Of a DNA stretch of 64,000 bases, positions 1 to 8,264 are shown piece after piece. The translations under genes were made by a program, and so were the position numbers. The notes under the pieces are model-generated. The model searched no databases, had not been told where the DNA came from, and saw nothing but the letters and a program-made list of their open reading frames with translations. How positions within the stretch are numbered: position 1 is the first letter of the stretch; each line of letters starts with the position of its first letter. This DNA comes from CAUJIW01 sp963205175. GTDB lineage: Bacteria > Pseudomonadota > Alphaproteobacteria > Sphingomonadales > Sphingomonadaceae. The DNA is taken from NCBI GenBank assembly GCA_041060555.1, contig JBEUDS010000015.1, one strand, 5' to 3'.

Positions 1-582
1 ATCATCCCGCATCCGGTGATACTGCACCGGCAACGGTGTCACCGCGTTGCCAAACCGCCCCCAGCCACGGCCACGGAAGGCCTCCAGATCCTCGCCGTCC
101 CAGCCGGCGCGGCCGTAGAAGGTCATCGCCTCGACCGGCGGCTCCTCCTGCTGGTCGAGCATCAGCATGCGGGCGGTCAGATACTCGCCGCGCGTCATGC
201 ACAAGGTGGCGCCGGTGTGCCGGCACAGCCAGCCCGCCTGTCCGAGATGGTCGGGATGCATGTGGGTGACGATGACGCGGGTGACCGGCTTGCCGCCCAG
301 CGGCCCCGCCAGCAGCCCTTGCCACAGCGCGCGGGTCTCGTCGGTGCGCAATCCGGTGTCCACCAGCACCCAGCCGTCGCCGTCGTCGAGCACGTAGAGG
401 TTGATATGGTCGAGCCCCGCCGGCATCGGCATCCGCAGCCACAGCACGCCGGCCGCCACCTCCTTGAGCTCGCCCGGCGCCGGCCACCAGCGACCGAACG
501 GATAGCTCAGGCCGCGAAACTCGACGGCCTCGATGGGCGCCTGTTCCTCGATTTCGAGGTCGGTCAGCGATTGATCGGTCAT
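1..582 (-). CDS. MBL-fold metallo-hydrolase, 3' end outside window
   Basis: The frame runs from an ATG at 582 to the left edge without a stop, so 194 N-terminal codons are visible and the C-terminus is missing. A strand with VLVDTGL (residues 72-78) is followed by the metal-binding motif THMHPDH (106-112), the HxHxDH signature of the metallo-beta-lactamase hydrolase superfamily. There is no signal peptide, so it is probably cytoplasmic. The substrate cannot be told; relatives include glyoxalase II-type thioesterases and lactonases. A LiuR-like palindrome lies 22 bases upstream of the start, which hints at a link to branched-chain amino acid or acyl-CoA breakdown. The fold call is secure; the role is inferred. 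Confidence 0.88.
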   Translation of the reverse strand, partial: MTDQSLTDLEIEEQAPIEAVEFRGLSYPFGRWWPAPGELKEVAAGVLWLRMPMPAGLDHINLYVLDDGDGWVLVDTGLRTDETRALWQGLLAGPLGGKPVTRVIVTHMHPDHLGQAGWLCRHTGATLCMTRGEYLTARMLMLDQQEEPPVEAMTFYGRAGWDGEDLEAFRGRGWGRFGNAVTPLPVQYHRMRDD

Positions 583-603
583 ACAGATACTCCCGCACCC
601 AGC

Positions 604-625
604 TTTACGTTGACGTAAACGTAAA
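604..625. promoter_or_regulatory. LiuR-like MerR-family operator
   Basis: TTTACGT (604-610) and ACGTAAA (619-625) form a perfect inverted repeat. Inside it, TTGACGT-AA-ACGTAAA (610-625) resembles operators of LiuR, the MerR-type regulator of leucine/isovalerate catabolism in proteobacteria. The site ends 22 bases before the start codon of the minus-strand MBL hydrolase. Assignment is by resemblance only; no liuR gene is in the window. Confidence 0.5.
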
Positions 626-663
626 GTCTAGGCGACGCTTCACGCCGGACGATGGTGGTCCGA

Positions 664-1341
664 TCAGTCGACGTGAAAAGTCGTGAAGTCCTCCAGCGGC
701 GCGCGCCGCGCCACCAGCCGGTTCACCACGGCGTCGCTATCCTTGTAGCCGATCGCCATGCCGCAAAAGAGCATCTGCTCGGCGGGCGGCTGGAGGAAGG
801 CGTCCACGGTCTTGTGGAAGATCGACCAGCATTCCTGCGGGCAACTGTCGAGACCGGCCTCGCGCAACAGCAGCATCACCGTCTGCAGGTACATGCCGAG
901 GTCGGACCACTGCGGCGCCCCCATCTGACGGTCGACGTAGCAGAAGATCGCCAGCGGCGCGCCGAAGAACTGGTAGTTGTTGGCGAACCACATCATGCGG
1001 GCAAGCTTGTCCTCGCGCGGGATGCCCAGCACGCCATACATGTCCTCGCCGACCTGGAAGCGGTAGTTGCTGTACGGCGCCTTGAGATCCTTGGGGTAGA
1101 CATCGAACTCGTAAGGCGGCTCGCCCATTGGCGCTTCCTGCACCCGTTTGGCCATGATCGCCTTGAAGCGGGCCATGGCGTCGCCGGCCAGCACATGGAT
1201 CTGCCAGGGTTGCAGGTTGCCGCCCGACGGCGCGCGGGATGCCTTGGCAAGCACATCACGGATGGTATCGACCGACACCGGGGTATCCAGGAATGCACGC
1301 ACCGAACGCCGTGATGCCACGGCTTGCGTCACTGACATCAT
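664..1341 (-). CDS. Nitroreductase family protein
   Basis: FMN-dependent NAD(P)H oxidoreductase of 225 residues, a normal length for the family. The N-terminus carries the FMN-binding pattern SRRSVRAFL followed by SRAPSGGNLQPWQ; the C-terminal part has GMAIGYKD, also typical. Longer reading in the same frame is possible, but the ATG at 1341 is chosen because GGAGAG lies about six bases upstream. These enzymes reduce nitroaromatics, quinones or enones; the physiological substrate is not evident here. It sits in the same direction as the MBL hydrolase, separated from it by the LiuR-like site, so the two may be transcribed separately. Confidence 0.9.
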   Translation of the reverse strand: MMSVTQAVASRRSVRAFLDTPVSVDTIRDVLAKASRAPSGGNLQPWQIHVLAGDAMARFKAIMAKRVQEAPMGEPPYEFDVYPKDLKAPYSNYRFQVGEDMYGVLGIPREDKLARMMWFANNYQFFGAPLAIFCYVDRQMGAPQWSDLGMYLQTVMLLLREAGLDSCPQECWSIFHKTVDAFLQPPAEQMLFCGMAIGYKDSDAVVNRLVARRAPLEDFTTFHVD

Positions 1342-1652
1342 TGAGACTCTCCAATAACAGCTGATCAAGAACGACATGAATGAAGGCGCGCATGGTAACT
1401 GCCCCAGCGCCTGCGGCAAGAGGGATCATGTCACGGTGGAATTCTCCAAACCGGCACTGTGACACTCATGGTTTCCACCAAATTGGATATTGCCCCCGCC
1501 GCCAGGGTTCGTTCCGTCACCGCACGCGCCGCGTCGTCGCCCTGTTCAGCCGAGGACACGCCGAGCCGCCGGTCGATGGCGGCACGGGCACGCCAGACTC
1601 TCCGCCAAGGGCGGTTGAGCCCATCGGCCGACTCGCCTAGTGTGGCCCGACC
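1342..1652. other. Intergenic region between divergent genes
   Basis: About 310 bases between the nitroreductase (minus) and pgsA (plus) starts, so it must hold two divergent promoters. Short frames exist on both strands but none has a convincing ribosome binding site or a recognisable product. No RNA gene, repeat or terminator was seen. Confidence 0.5.
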
Positions 1653-2213
1653 ATGTTGACGAGCCTGCCCAATCTGCTGACGCTGAGCCGCATCTTCGCG
1701 GTTCCCCTGCTGGTATTCATGCTGTGGGGGCCGACCTGGATCGGTTCGCTGGGGGCGTTTGCCCTGTTCTGCGTCGCCGGCATCACCGACTATATCGACG
1801 GCTATCTGGCGCGAGCCCAGGGTACGGTGTCCAAGCTTGGTCAGTTCCTTGACCCGATCGCCGACAAGATCATGGTCGCCGCGGTCATCATCATGCTGGT
1901 GGCGGAGCGGGTGATATCCGGCGTGCATGTGATCGCCGCCATCATCATCCTGCTGCGCGAGATCGCGGTATCGGGTCTGCGCGAATTCCTGGCGGGTGTT
2001 AAGGTCTCGGTGCCGGTGAGCCGGCTGGCCAAATGGAAGACCGCCTTCCAGATGATCGCGCTCGGCGCGCTGATCCTGGAGGGCGCCGCCCGGTTCCAGT
2101 TCTCCTGGCTGCCGGCCCATGAAGTCGGTCTGCTCTGCCTTTGGCTGGCAGCGGCAATGACGGCGATTACCGGCTACGACTATCTGCGGGTCGGCATCCG
2201 GCACATGAGCTAG
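1653..2213 (+). CDS. pgsA: CDP-diacylglycerol--glycerol-3-phosphate 3-phosphatidyltransferase
   Basis: Makes phosphatidylglycerol phosphate from CDP-diacylglycerol and glycerol-3-phosphate at the inner membrane, the committed step to phosphatidylglycerol and cardiolipin. The CDP-alcohol phosphotransferase motif DG(x2)AR(x8)G(x3)D(x3)D is complete, at about residues 50-73 (DGYLAR, then GQFLDPIAD). The 186-residue length and several hydrophobic segments fit the family. The ATG at 1653 gives the usual N-terminus MLTSLPNLLTLSR, which is conserved in PgsA, although no strong ribosome site is visible. moaD starts 11 bases after its stop, so pgsA-moaD-moaE is very likely one operon, a common alphaproteobacterial arrangement. 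Confidence 0.95.
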   Translation: MLTSLPNLLTLSRIFAVPLLVFMLWGPTWIGSLGAFALFCVAGITDYIDGYLARAQGTVSKLGQFLDPIADKIMVAAVIIMLVAERVISGVHVIAAIIILLREIAVSGLREFLAGVKVSVPVSRLAKWKTAFQMIALGALILEGAARFQFSWLPAHEVGLLCLWLAAAMTAITGYDYLRVGIRHMS

Positions 2214-2224
2214 GATGACATGCG

Positions 2225-2476
2225 ATGCACCTCCTCTACTTCGCCTGGGTGCGTGAACGCATCGGACTGGACGCGGAAGCCCTCGCGCCGCCGGCTACGG
2301 TGACCACGGTCGCCGACCTGCTGGACTGGCTTGGCCGCCGCAGCGCCGGCCATGCCGAGGCGTTCGCCGACCGGACGCGCCTGCGTGTCGCGGTCGATCA
2401 GATATTCGCCGACATGAGCACGCCCGTCGCCAGCGCCCGCGAGATTGCCATCTTCCCACCCGTGACCGGCGGATGA
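2225..2476 (+). CDS. moaD: Molybdopterin synthase sulfur-carrier subunit MoaD
   Basis: Small ubiquitin-like protein of 83 residues that carries a C-terminal thiocarboxylate for dithiolene formation in molybdenum cofactor synthesis. The protein ends in the obligatory Gly-Gly (FPPVTGG), which is adenylated and sulfurated. The stop codon overlaps the moaE start (ATGA at 2473), so the two subunits of molybdopterin synthase are translationally coupled. The N-terminus MHLLYFAWVRERIG is typical of MoaD. Confidence 0.95.
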   Translation: MHLLYFAWVRERIGLDAEALAPPATVTTVADLLDWLGRRSAGHAEAFADRTRLRVAVDQIFADMSTPVASAREIAIFPPVTGG

Positions 2477-2955
2477 TCGGCCTCCGTGTCCAGGCCGAGG
2501 ATTTCAACCTCGCCGCGGAGGTCGACCGGCTGCGCGCCGGCCGAGCCGACATCGGCGCCATCGTCACCTTCACCGGCCTGGTGCGTGACATGGCCGATGG
2601 CGCGCCGCTGACGGCGATGACGCTGGAGCACTACCCCGGCATGGTCGAGCGCCAGCTCGCCGCCATCTGCGCCGAGGCCGAGGCCCGCTGGCCCTTGCAG
2701 GGCGGTACGGTGATCCACCGGTTCGGCCGCCTGACACCGGGCGACCAGATCGTGCTGGTGGCCACGGCCTCGGCCCATCGTCAGGCCGCGTTCGAGGCGG
2801 CCATGTTCATCATGGACTGGCTGAAGACACGCGCGCCATTCTGGAAACTGGAGGAACGCGGCGGCGATCGCCACTGGGTCGACGCCCGGACAAGCGACGA
2901 TGCCGCCGCCCGTCGCTGGCGCGACCCGTCTGCACCCGGGATTACTCGGCGTTGA
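2473..2955 (+). CDS. moaE: Molybdopterin synthase catalytic subunit MoaE
   Basis: Large subunit of molybdopterin synthase, 160 residues, which inserts two sulfurs from MoaD into cyclic pyranopterin monophosphate. Family hallmarks are visible: FTGLVRD near residue 36, LEHYPGM near 52, and the C-terminal MDWLKTRAPFWKLE with the conserved active-site lysine region. It overlaps moaD by four bases. Its last 14 bases also overlap, tail to tail, the 3' end of the diguanylate cyclase gene on the other strand, so there is no room for a stand-alone terminator between them. Confidence 0.95.
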   Translation: MIGLRVQAEDFNLAAEVDRLRAGRADIGAIVTFTGLVRDMADGAPLTAMTLEHYPGMVERQLAAICAEAEARWPLQGGTVIHRFGRLTPGDQIVLVATASAHRQAAFEAAMFIMDWLKTRAPFWKLEERGGDRHWVDARTSDDAAARRWRDPSAPGITRR

Positions 2956-4984
2956 TCACCCAGGGCCGGACCGCGGGCACGATGTCATCCCGGACCACCT
3001 GATTGCGCCCCTGACGTTTGGCCTGATACAGGGCCGCGTCCGCGCGTTTCAGGGCTTCCTCAATGTCGCCCGCGCCACCAACAACGCCCAGGCTGATGGT
3101 GAAGCGCAGCGGTCCGCGCGGTGTGGGGACGCTCGTGGCCTCGACAGCGGCTCGCAGGCGTTCAGCCAGACGTGCGGCGTCATCAACACCCACGCCCGGC
3201 AGCAGGATGGCGAATTCCTCGCCACCAAGGCGCACCAGGCAATCGTCCGCCCGCAACCGGCTGGCCACCATCGCCGCCATCAGTTCGAGCACCTGATCGC
3301 CCGTCGCATGACCGAAAGCGTCGTTGACCTGCTTGAAGTGGTCGATGTCGAAGGCGATCAGCGACCATTCGCGCCCGGTAAGCCGCCATATGTCCGCCGC
3401 CGCCTCCGCAAACGGCCGGAAGCCACGGCGGTTGCAAGCGCCGGTGAGCGGATCGCGCGTCGCCAGCTCCCGCAGCTCGCCCTCCAGCCGTTTGGCCGAC
3501 GTGACGTCGACGATGACGGTGATGAGACCCTCCACCTGCCCCTCCGTGGACAGGATCGGCGCCTTGGCGCTGAGATAATGGCGATCGCCATCGCTGGCGG
3601 GAATGACGTAATCCACACTCTGCGGCTGCCCGGTGGCAATGACCACCTCCTCGGCGACCGTGATGCGTTCGGCCACATCCGGCGGCACCAGTTCATGGAC
3701 GGTCTGCCCGAGCACGGGCTGACCGACCGCGAAATGAACGTTGTGGAATGCGGGATTGGCGCGGATGTAACGGCCATCCAGATCCTTCACCACCACCGGA
3801 TTGGGCATGGTGTCGATCAGCGTTTCCGCGAAGCGGCGCGACCGCTCGCTTTCCTGCCGGGCCAGCTCCGCGTCCCTGGCCTGTTTTTCCAGCGCCGCCG
3901 CCTGCGCCTCGATCCGCTCGCGCTGGACCTGCAGTTCGCGCTCGCGGTTGCGTTGCTCGGTGATATCGAAAAGGACCGTCTGCACGGCGGACACGCCGAA
4001 CCAGTCGGCAGGCGCCAGCACGGCCTTGACCCACATCGGCTTGCCGTCGCTGCGATAGACCTGGCCCGTCAGCGTCACCTGGCGCTGACGCCCCGCGCCG
4101 ATGTCCTGCAATGCCGCCCGCAGCGAATCCATCATCGCCGGCGAGGCCAGCCGGCCGCCGGAGGCCAGCACCAGGGTCTCGGCGGTATCGCGGTAACCGA
4201 ACAGTTCGGCGAACGCGCGGTTGATGAGCACCGTCTTGCTATCCACCGTAATCAGCATGGGGTAGACGGCGTTGTCGATCAGCTCGCGGTACTGGTTTTC
4301 CAGGCGCTGCAGTGCGCCAAATGCCCTGACCGTCCGTCGCTCCATCGGACGGAAGATGAAAACCAATTCCGCCAGCAGCAGCAGCAGCGTCGCGCCCCAG
4401 GCGACAATCTGAAAGCCCTGCAGACGCGCGATATCCGCCTGTCCATCCCGTTCGAAGGCCGATACCGCCCGGCCGAGGTGACGCATCATCTCGGTCGGCC
4501 GGCGGGCGTTGAACTGGTCCAGGGCATCTTTCCACAGCGCCGGGTCGTCAATCGGTGTGCCAGCCACCCGCCGCGCCGCGCGAATATATTCACGCACCCG
4601 CACATCAAGACGAATCGGCGGCGCGAAATAGACCTGGTTCAGTTGGGCATGGCTGCCAGGCCCGCCCACCGCCGCGATCAGCGTCTTGTGGTCACGCTCC
4701 AGCAGTTCAATCGACCACACGAGCTGACGTCGCGCATATTCGTAGGCATTGATCTGGGCAGCCGCCGGCAGCCGCCGGACGTTGAAGGCGATCCGCTGGG
4801 ACAGCATGCTCTGCCGACCGGCGATCTGCATCAGTTCGAAGATTTCTTCCTGCCGGTGCGCGATGCGATAGGTCAGCAGAAAGCCCAGCGTCACCGACGC
4901 CGCGATCAGGACCAAGGCCAGTCCATGGCGCCATCGCAGCGACCACTTGAGGCCAGAGAGATCCACCGCGCGCATGTCGTCCAT
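2942..4984 (-). CDS. Membrane diguanylate cyclase with PilJ-type sensor and PAS domains
   Basis: Predicted inner-membrane enzyme that makes cyclic di-GMP. A transmembrane segment (about residues 18-42) is followed by a PilJ/type IV pilus transducer-like N-terminal domain (IAGRQSMLSQRIAF), a second membrane segment near 200, a PAS domain, a coiled coil rich in Glu/Arg, a second PAS domain and a C-terminal GGDEF domain. The active motif is GGEEF (about 587-591), and the inhibitory I-site RADD stands five residues before it, so both catalysis and product inhibition look intact. A GTG at 4999 is possible, but the ATG at 4984 has AAGG five bases upstream and is preferred. A chemoreceptor gene lies upstream on the same strand. 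Confidence 0.9.
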   Translation of the reverse strand: MDDMRAVDLSGLKWSLRWRHGLALVLIAASVTLGFLLTYRIAHRQEEIFELMQIAGRQSMLSQRIAFNVRRLPAAAQINAYEYARRQLVWSIELLERDHKTLIAAVGGPGSHAQLNQVYFAPPIRLDVRVREYIRAARRVAGTPIDDPALWKDALDQFNARRPTEMMRHLGRAVSAFERDGQADIARLQGFQIVAWGATLLLLLAELVFIFRPMERRTVRAFGALQRLENQYRELIDNAVYPMLITVDSKTVLINRAFAELFGYRDTAETLVLASGGRLASPAMMDSLRAALQDIGAGRQRQVTLTGQVYRSDGKPMWVKAVLAPADWFGVSAVQTVLFDITEQRNRERELQVQRERIEAQAAALEKQARDAELARQESERSRRFAETLIDTMPNPVVVKDLDGRYIRANPAFHNVHFAVGQPVLGQTVHELVPPDVAERITVAEEVVIATGQPQSVDYVIPASDGDRHYLSAKAPILSTEGQVEGLITVIVDVTSAKRLEGELRELATRDPLTGACNRRGFRPFAEAAADIWRLTGREWSLIAFDIDHFKQVNDAFGHATGDQVLELMAAMVASRLRADDCLVRLGGEEFAILLPGVGVDDAARLAERLRAAVEATSVPTPRGPLRFTISLGVVGGAGDIEEALKRADAALYQAKRQGRNQVVRDDIVPAVRPWVINAE

Positions 4985-5125
4985 TGGTGCCTTATGCACC
5001 CGGAATGCTTAAATGCTGATTAAGAATCCCCCCCGCCGGGACGAGCAGCAGACGGCGGGGCTCAGTGGCTCCTGAACGCAAGCCACCATGCCCTCGCCGC
5101 CGAACCTCGTACCCTGGCGCGCCGG

Positions 5126-7273
5126 TCAGGCCGCCTGCCGCAAGGTCGTCAGGAAGCCATCCACTTGCGCCCGCAGATGCGCGGCCTGTCCGGTGAGCTG
5201 ACGCGCCGCGTCCAGCACCTGCGCCGAACCGATTCCGGCGCGGTCGGCTGCCTGGGTGACGCCGACGATGTTGGTCGTCACGGTCTGCGCGCCCTGCGCC
5301 ACGTCCTGGACGCTGCGCGTGATCTCGTCGGTCGCGGCGCTCTGCTGATTGACGGCCGAGGCAATCGAGGTGGCGATACGGCTCATGTCCTCCACCATGC
5401 CGGTGAAGGTGGCAATGGCGGCCGAGGAATGTTTGGTCGCCGACTGGATGGCCTGAATCTCGCCCGCGATCTCCTGGGTGGCGCTGGCGGTCTGACCCGC
5501 CAGCTGCTTGACCTCCGAGGCCACCACGGCGAAGCCCTTGCCGGCGTCGCCGGCGCGCGCCGCCTCGATGGTGGCGTTGAGTGCCAGCAGGTTGGTCTGG
5601 CTGGCGATGGCATTGATGATCTCGATGACACCGCTGATCCGGTCGGCGATCGTCACCATGCCGGTCACGGCGTCGGTGCTGACCTGCGCCTGCTCCACCG
5701 CTTTCTCCGACACCTCGCTCGACTGCTGTGCCTGACGGCCGATTTCCTGCACGGACGCCGCCAGCTCCTCGGTCGCCGATGCCACCGTCTGGATACTCGC
5801 CGACGATTGCTCGGCGGCACTGGCCACTGCGGTGGACTGCCGGCTGGTTTCGCTCGCCGCCTCCGACATGTCCTGCGCCGCCCCCTGCAACTGGGTCGCG
5901 GCCGCCGACACGGTGGTGACCAGGCTGCCGACGACCGTATCGAGATCCTGCGCCAGCTGGTTGAGCATCGCCTTGCGGTCGCGCTCCGCCGCCTGCCGCT
6001 GGGCCTCCTCGCGGTCACGCGCCGCCTGCTCGGCGGCCTCCTTCTCGCGGCGCGCGGCGGCCTCGGCTTCCTCCCGCTCATGGCGCAACCGCGCCTGCTC
6101 GGCTTCCAGCCGCTGCTTCTCGATGCCGGCCTCCTTGAAGACCTGGGTCGCCCGCGCCATGGCGCCGATCTCGTCGCGCCGGTCGCCACCGTGCACCATG
6201 ACGCCAAGATCGCCGGCGGCGAGTTGCTGCATGGCCCGCGTCATGTTCCGGATCGGCACGATGATCGAGCGCGAGGCACCCCAGGCGACCATGCCGCTGA
6301 CCACCAGAATGAGTCCGGCGCCGACCAGCACCAGCCAGGATTCGCGACTGGCATCACGCTCGATGCCCAGCGCGGTCTGGCCGAGATCGAGGGCGATCTT
6401 GTCCTCCACGGTCTTGATGGCATCAATGCGCCGCGTCGCGGTCTCGAACCACTGCTGCGCCGACACGCCATCAAGCCGCGCGCCAGCGCCGGCCTGGATA
6501 ATCGCCTGGCGCAGCTGCTGGAGTTCGGCGGTGGCGCCACCACGCATGGTATCCTGGTAGGCCTTGACCAGATCGGGCGTCCCGTAAACCTCGAAGTTGC
6601 GGAACAGCGCATCCTGCACGCTGATCAGACCCACCAGCGTGTTGAACTGCGCGGGCGTGAACTGGCCGGCGGCCAGCCCGGCGGCCCCGGTGGCCCGCTC
6701 CTGGCCCGCCCGCTCCTTGGCCGCCATGAAGCTGAGGTAGGCGACAACCGCGTTCGACACCCGCGAGCTGCTGCTGGCCTTCGAGCCCTCTCCCGCGACG
6801 TCCAGCAGGCCGCCAATGGTGGCCGTATAGTAACCGGCGGCATCGGCCGGACTGACCGCCATGGCGTCCACGCGCTGACGGTTGGCGTCGAGCAGCCTGA
6901 TCTGGCCGAGGCTGGCCTCAAGACCCGACTGGAAGCGCGGGGAATAGCTGGCGACATCGATCCGCTCCAGCGCCCTGGCAAAATCCCGACGGGCAGTGTC
7001 GGTAGCCTGGCGCAGGCCCGGCAAGGTATCCCGCATTTCCGCGCCACGGCTGCTGAGGAATGTGGCGGTGGCGCCGCGTTCACGCTGCATGTTGTGGATC
7101 AACGCACTGAGATCGACGGTGAATCGCGACAGCGTCTCCAGCTGAGCGGCCTCAATGGCCTTTTCCCGGCTCTGCAAGCCCGTCCAGCCCAGCGCCAGAA
7201 CCAGCGCCAGCACCGGCACGATCAGGGTGATCAGCATCTTCCGCGCGATCGGCGCGTGATCCAGCATGTTCAT
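5126..7273 (-). CDS. Methyl-accepting chemotaxis protein with NIT sensor domain
   Basis: Chemoreceptor of 715 residues. Order: N-terminal membrane segment, periplasmic nitrate/nitrite-sensing (NIT)-type helical domain (LIHNMQRERGATATFLSSRG), second membrane segment (LVLVGAGLILVVSGMVAWGA), HAMP domain, long coiled coil rich in Glu, Ala and Arg, then the methyl-accepting signalling domain. The conserved hairpin tip includes INAIASQTNLLALNATIEAA. The ATG at 7273 has GAGG six bases upstream and gives a normal N-terminus (MNMLDHAPIARKM); an in-frame start farther upstream would add a non-conserved tail. Ligand identity (nitrate or nitrite) is a family expectation, not shown by the sequence. Confidence 0.92.
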   Translation of the reverse strand: MNMLDHAPIARKMLITLIVPVLALVLALGWTGLQSREKAIEAAQLETLSRFTVDLSALIHNMQRERGATATFLSSRGAEMRDTLPGLRQATDTARRDFARALERIDVASYSPRFQSGLEASLGQIRLLDANRQRVDAMAVSPADAAGYYTATIGGLLDVAGEGSKASSSSRVSNAVVAYLSFMAAKERAGQERATGAAGLAAGQFTPAQFNTLVGLISVQDALFRNFEVYGTPDLVKAYQDTMRGGATAELQQLRQAIIQAGAGARLDGVSAQQWFETATRRIDAIKTVEDKIALDLGQTALGIERDASRESWLVLVGAGLILVVSGMVAWGASRSIIVPIRNMTRAMQQLAAGDLGVMVHGGDRRDEIGAMARATQVFKEAGIEKQRLEAEQARLRHEREEAEAAARREKEAAEQAARDREEAQRQAAERDRKAMLNQLAQDLDTVVGSLVTTVSAAATQLQGAAQDMSEAASETSRQSTAVASAAEQSSASIQTVASATEELAASVQEIGRQAQQSSEVSEKAVEQAQVSTDAVTGMVTIADRISGVIEIINAIASQTNLLALNATIEAARAGDAGKGFAVVASEVKQLAGQTASATQEIAGEIQAIQSATKHSSAAIATFTGMVEDMSRIATSIASAVNQQSAATDEITRSVQDVAQGAQTVTTNIVGVTQAADRAGIGSAQVLDAARQLTGQAAHLRAQVDGFLTTLRQAA

Positions 7274-7472
7274 GGGTGTCCTCCCTCTCCCGGCATCCAT
7301 CGCCTGGCGGCCACAAGGCAGGCCAGGGCGTGAACACCTGATATTTTGATGGAGAGTCGATACCACACACCTCTGAACAAACTGCTAAGACGAATGAATT
7401 GGTCTGTGTTGCAGATCGCCATGGTTCCGACCAGCCGCGGTCCATCCGACGCGACTGGAAGCCCGGACGCGT

Positions 7473-8264
7473 CTACAGCAGAAACGCGCCGCGCATCACT
7501 TCGATGGCGTGACCCGCCATGTCGACGCGGTCGCCCCGCAGGTGGCACCACAGCTCGCCGCCACGCCGCGAAATCTGGCGCGCGAACAGTGCGGTCTTAC
7601 CCAGTTCAGCCGCCCAGTAGGGGATCAGCCGGCAATGGGCCGAGCCGGTCACCGGGTCTTCGTCGATCCCCACCGACGGCGCGAAGAAGCGGGAGACGAA
7701 ATCGCAGTCCGCGCCCGGCGCGGTCGCCATCACCTGCGCGTCCAGGCGCTTCAGCGCCGCCATATCGGGCGCCAGCGCCGCCACCGCTGCGGCATCGGCA
7801 AAGCGGGCGAGCCAATATCCGCCGTGGTGCAGCACGGCCTGCGGCACCGCCCCCAGCGCCTCGGCCAGCCCGGGCAGGGCGGCCGGCGCGACGTGATAGG
7901 CGGGAAAGTCGAGGTTGATCCGCCCGACGGCGTCGCGGCTGACCACCAGAGTGCCAGCGCTCAGGGTGGTGAAGCGGATGTCGGCGCGCGTGTGCCCGAG
8001 ATGGGCATAGACCACATGGGCCGCCGCCAGCGTGGCATGGCCGCACAAGGCGACCTCCACCGTCGGCGTGAACCAGCGGATCAGATAATCCCCGTCCCCG
8101 CCGGGCGTCGCCACCAGAAAGGCGGTTTCCGCCAGATTGTTCTCCGCCGCGATCGCCTGCATGGTCTCGCCCGGCAACCAGGCCTGCAGCGGCATGATGG
8201 CGGCGGGATTGCCAGCAAACGGCCGGCTGGCGAAGGCATCCACCTGATAGAGCGGCAAGGTCAT
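7473..8264 (-). CDS. PhzF family phenazine biosynthesis-like isomerase
   Basis: Protein of 263 residues with the diaminopimelate-epimerase-like fold of the PhzF family. The N-terminus LPLYQVDAFASRPFAGNPAA and the later CGHATLAAAHV are diagnostic; the Glu in AAENNLAETAF matches the catalytic acid seen in PhzF. The C-terminal EDPVTGSAHC is also conserved. No other phenazine genes are present, so it is one of the many PhzF-like isomerases of unknown substrate. It starts with an ATGA overlap with the CDF gene upstream, in an operon pdxH-CDF-phzF-like. Confidence 0.92.
   Translation of the reverse strand: MTLPLYQVDAFASRPFAGNPAAIMPLQAWLPGETMQAIAAENNLAETAFLVATPGGDGDYLIRWFTPTVEVALCGHATLAAAHVVYAHLGHTRADIRFTTLSAGTLVVSRDAVGRINLDFPAYHVAPAALPGLAEALGAVPQAVLHHGGYWLARFADAAAVAALAPDMAALKRLDAQVMATAPGADCDFVSRFFAPSVGIDEDPVTGSAHCRLIPYWAAELGKTALFARQISRRGGELWCHLRGDRVDMAGHAIEVMRGAFLL

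Noticed and set aside
1431..2204. Minus-strand frame covering the pgsA upstream region and pgsA itself
   Set aside because: It is mostly antisense to pgsA. The part outside pgsA has no start codon with a ribosome site.
2900..5023. Long open frame on the plus strand opposite the diguanylate cyclase
   Set aside because: It is antisense to a clear multi-domain protein, has no recognisable motif and is rich in Arg, His and Gln, as expected for antisense frames in GC-rich DNA.
5165..7333. Plus-strand frame of more than 700 codons opposite the chemoreceptor
   Set aside because: Same reason: the minus-strand protein has full chemoreceptor domains and the plus frame has none.
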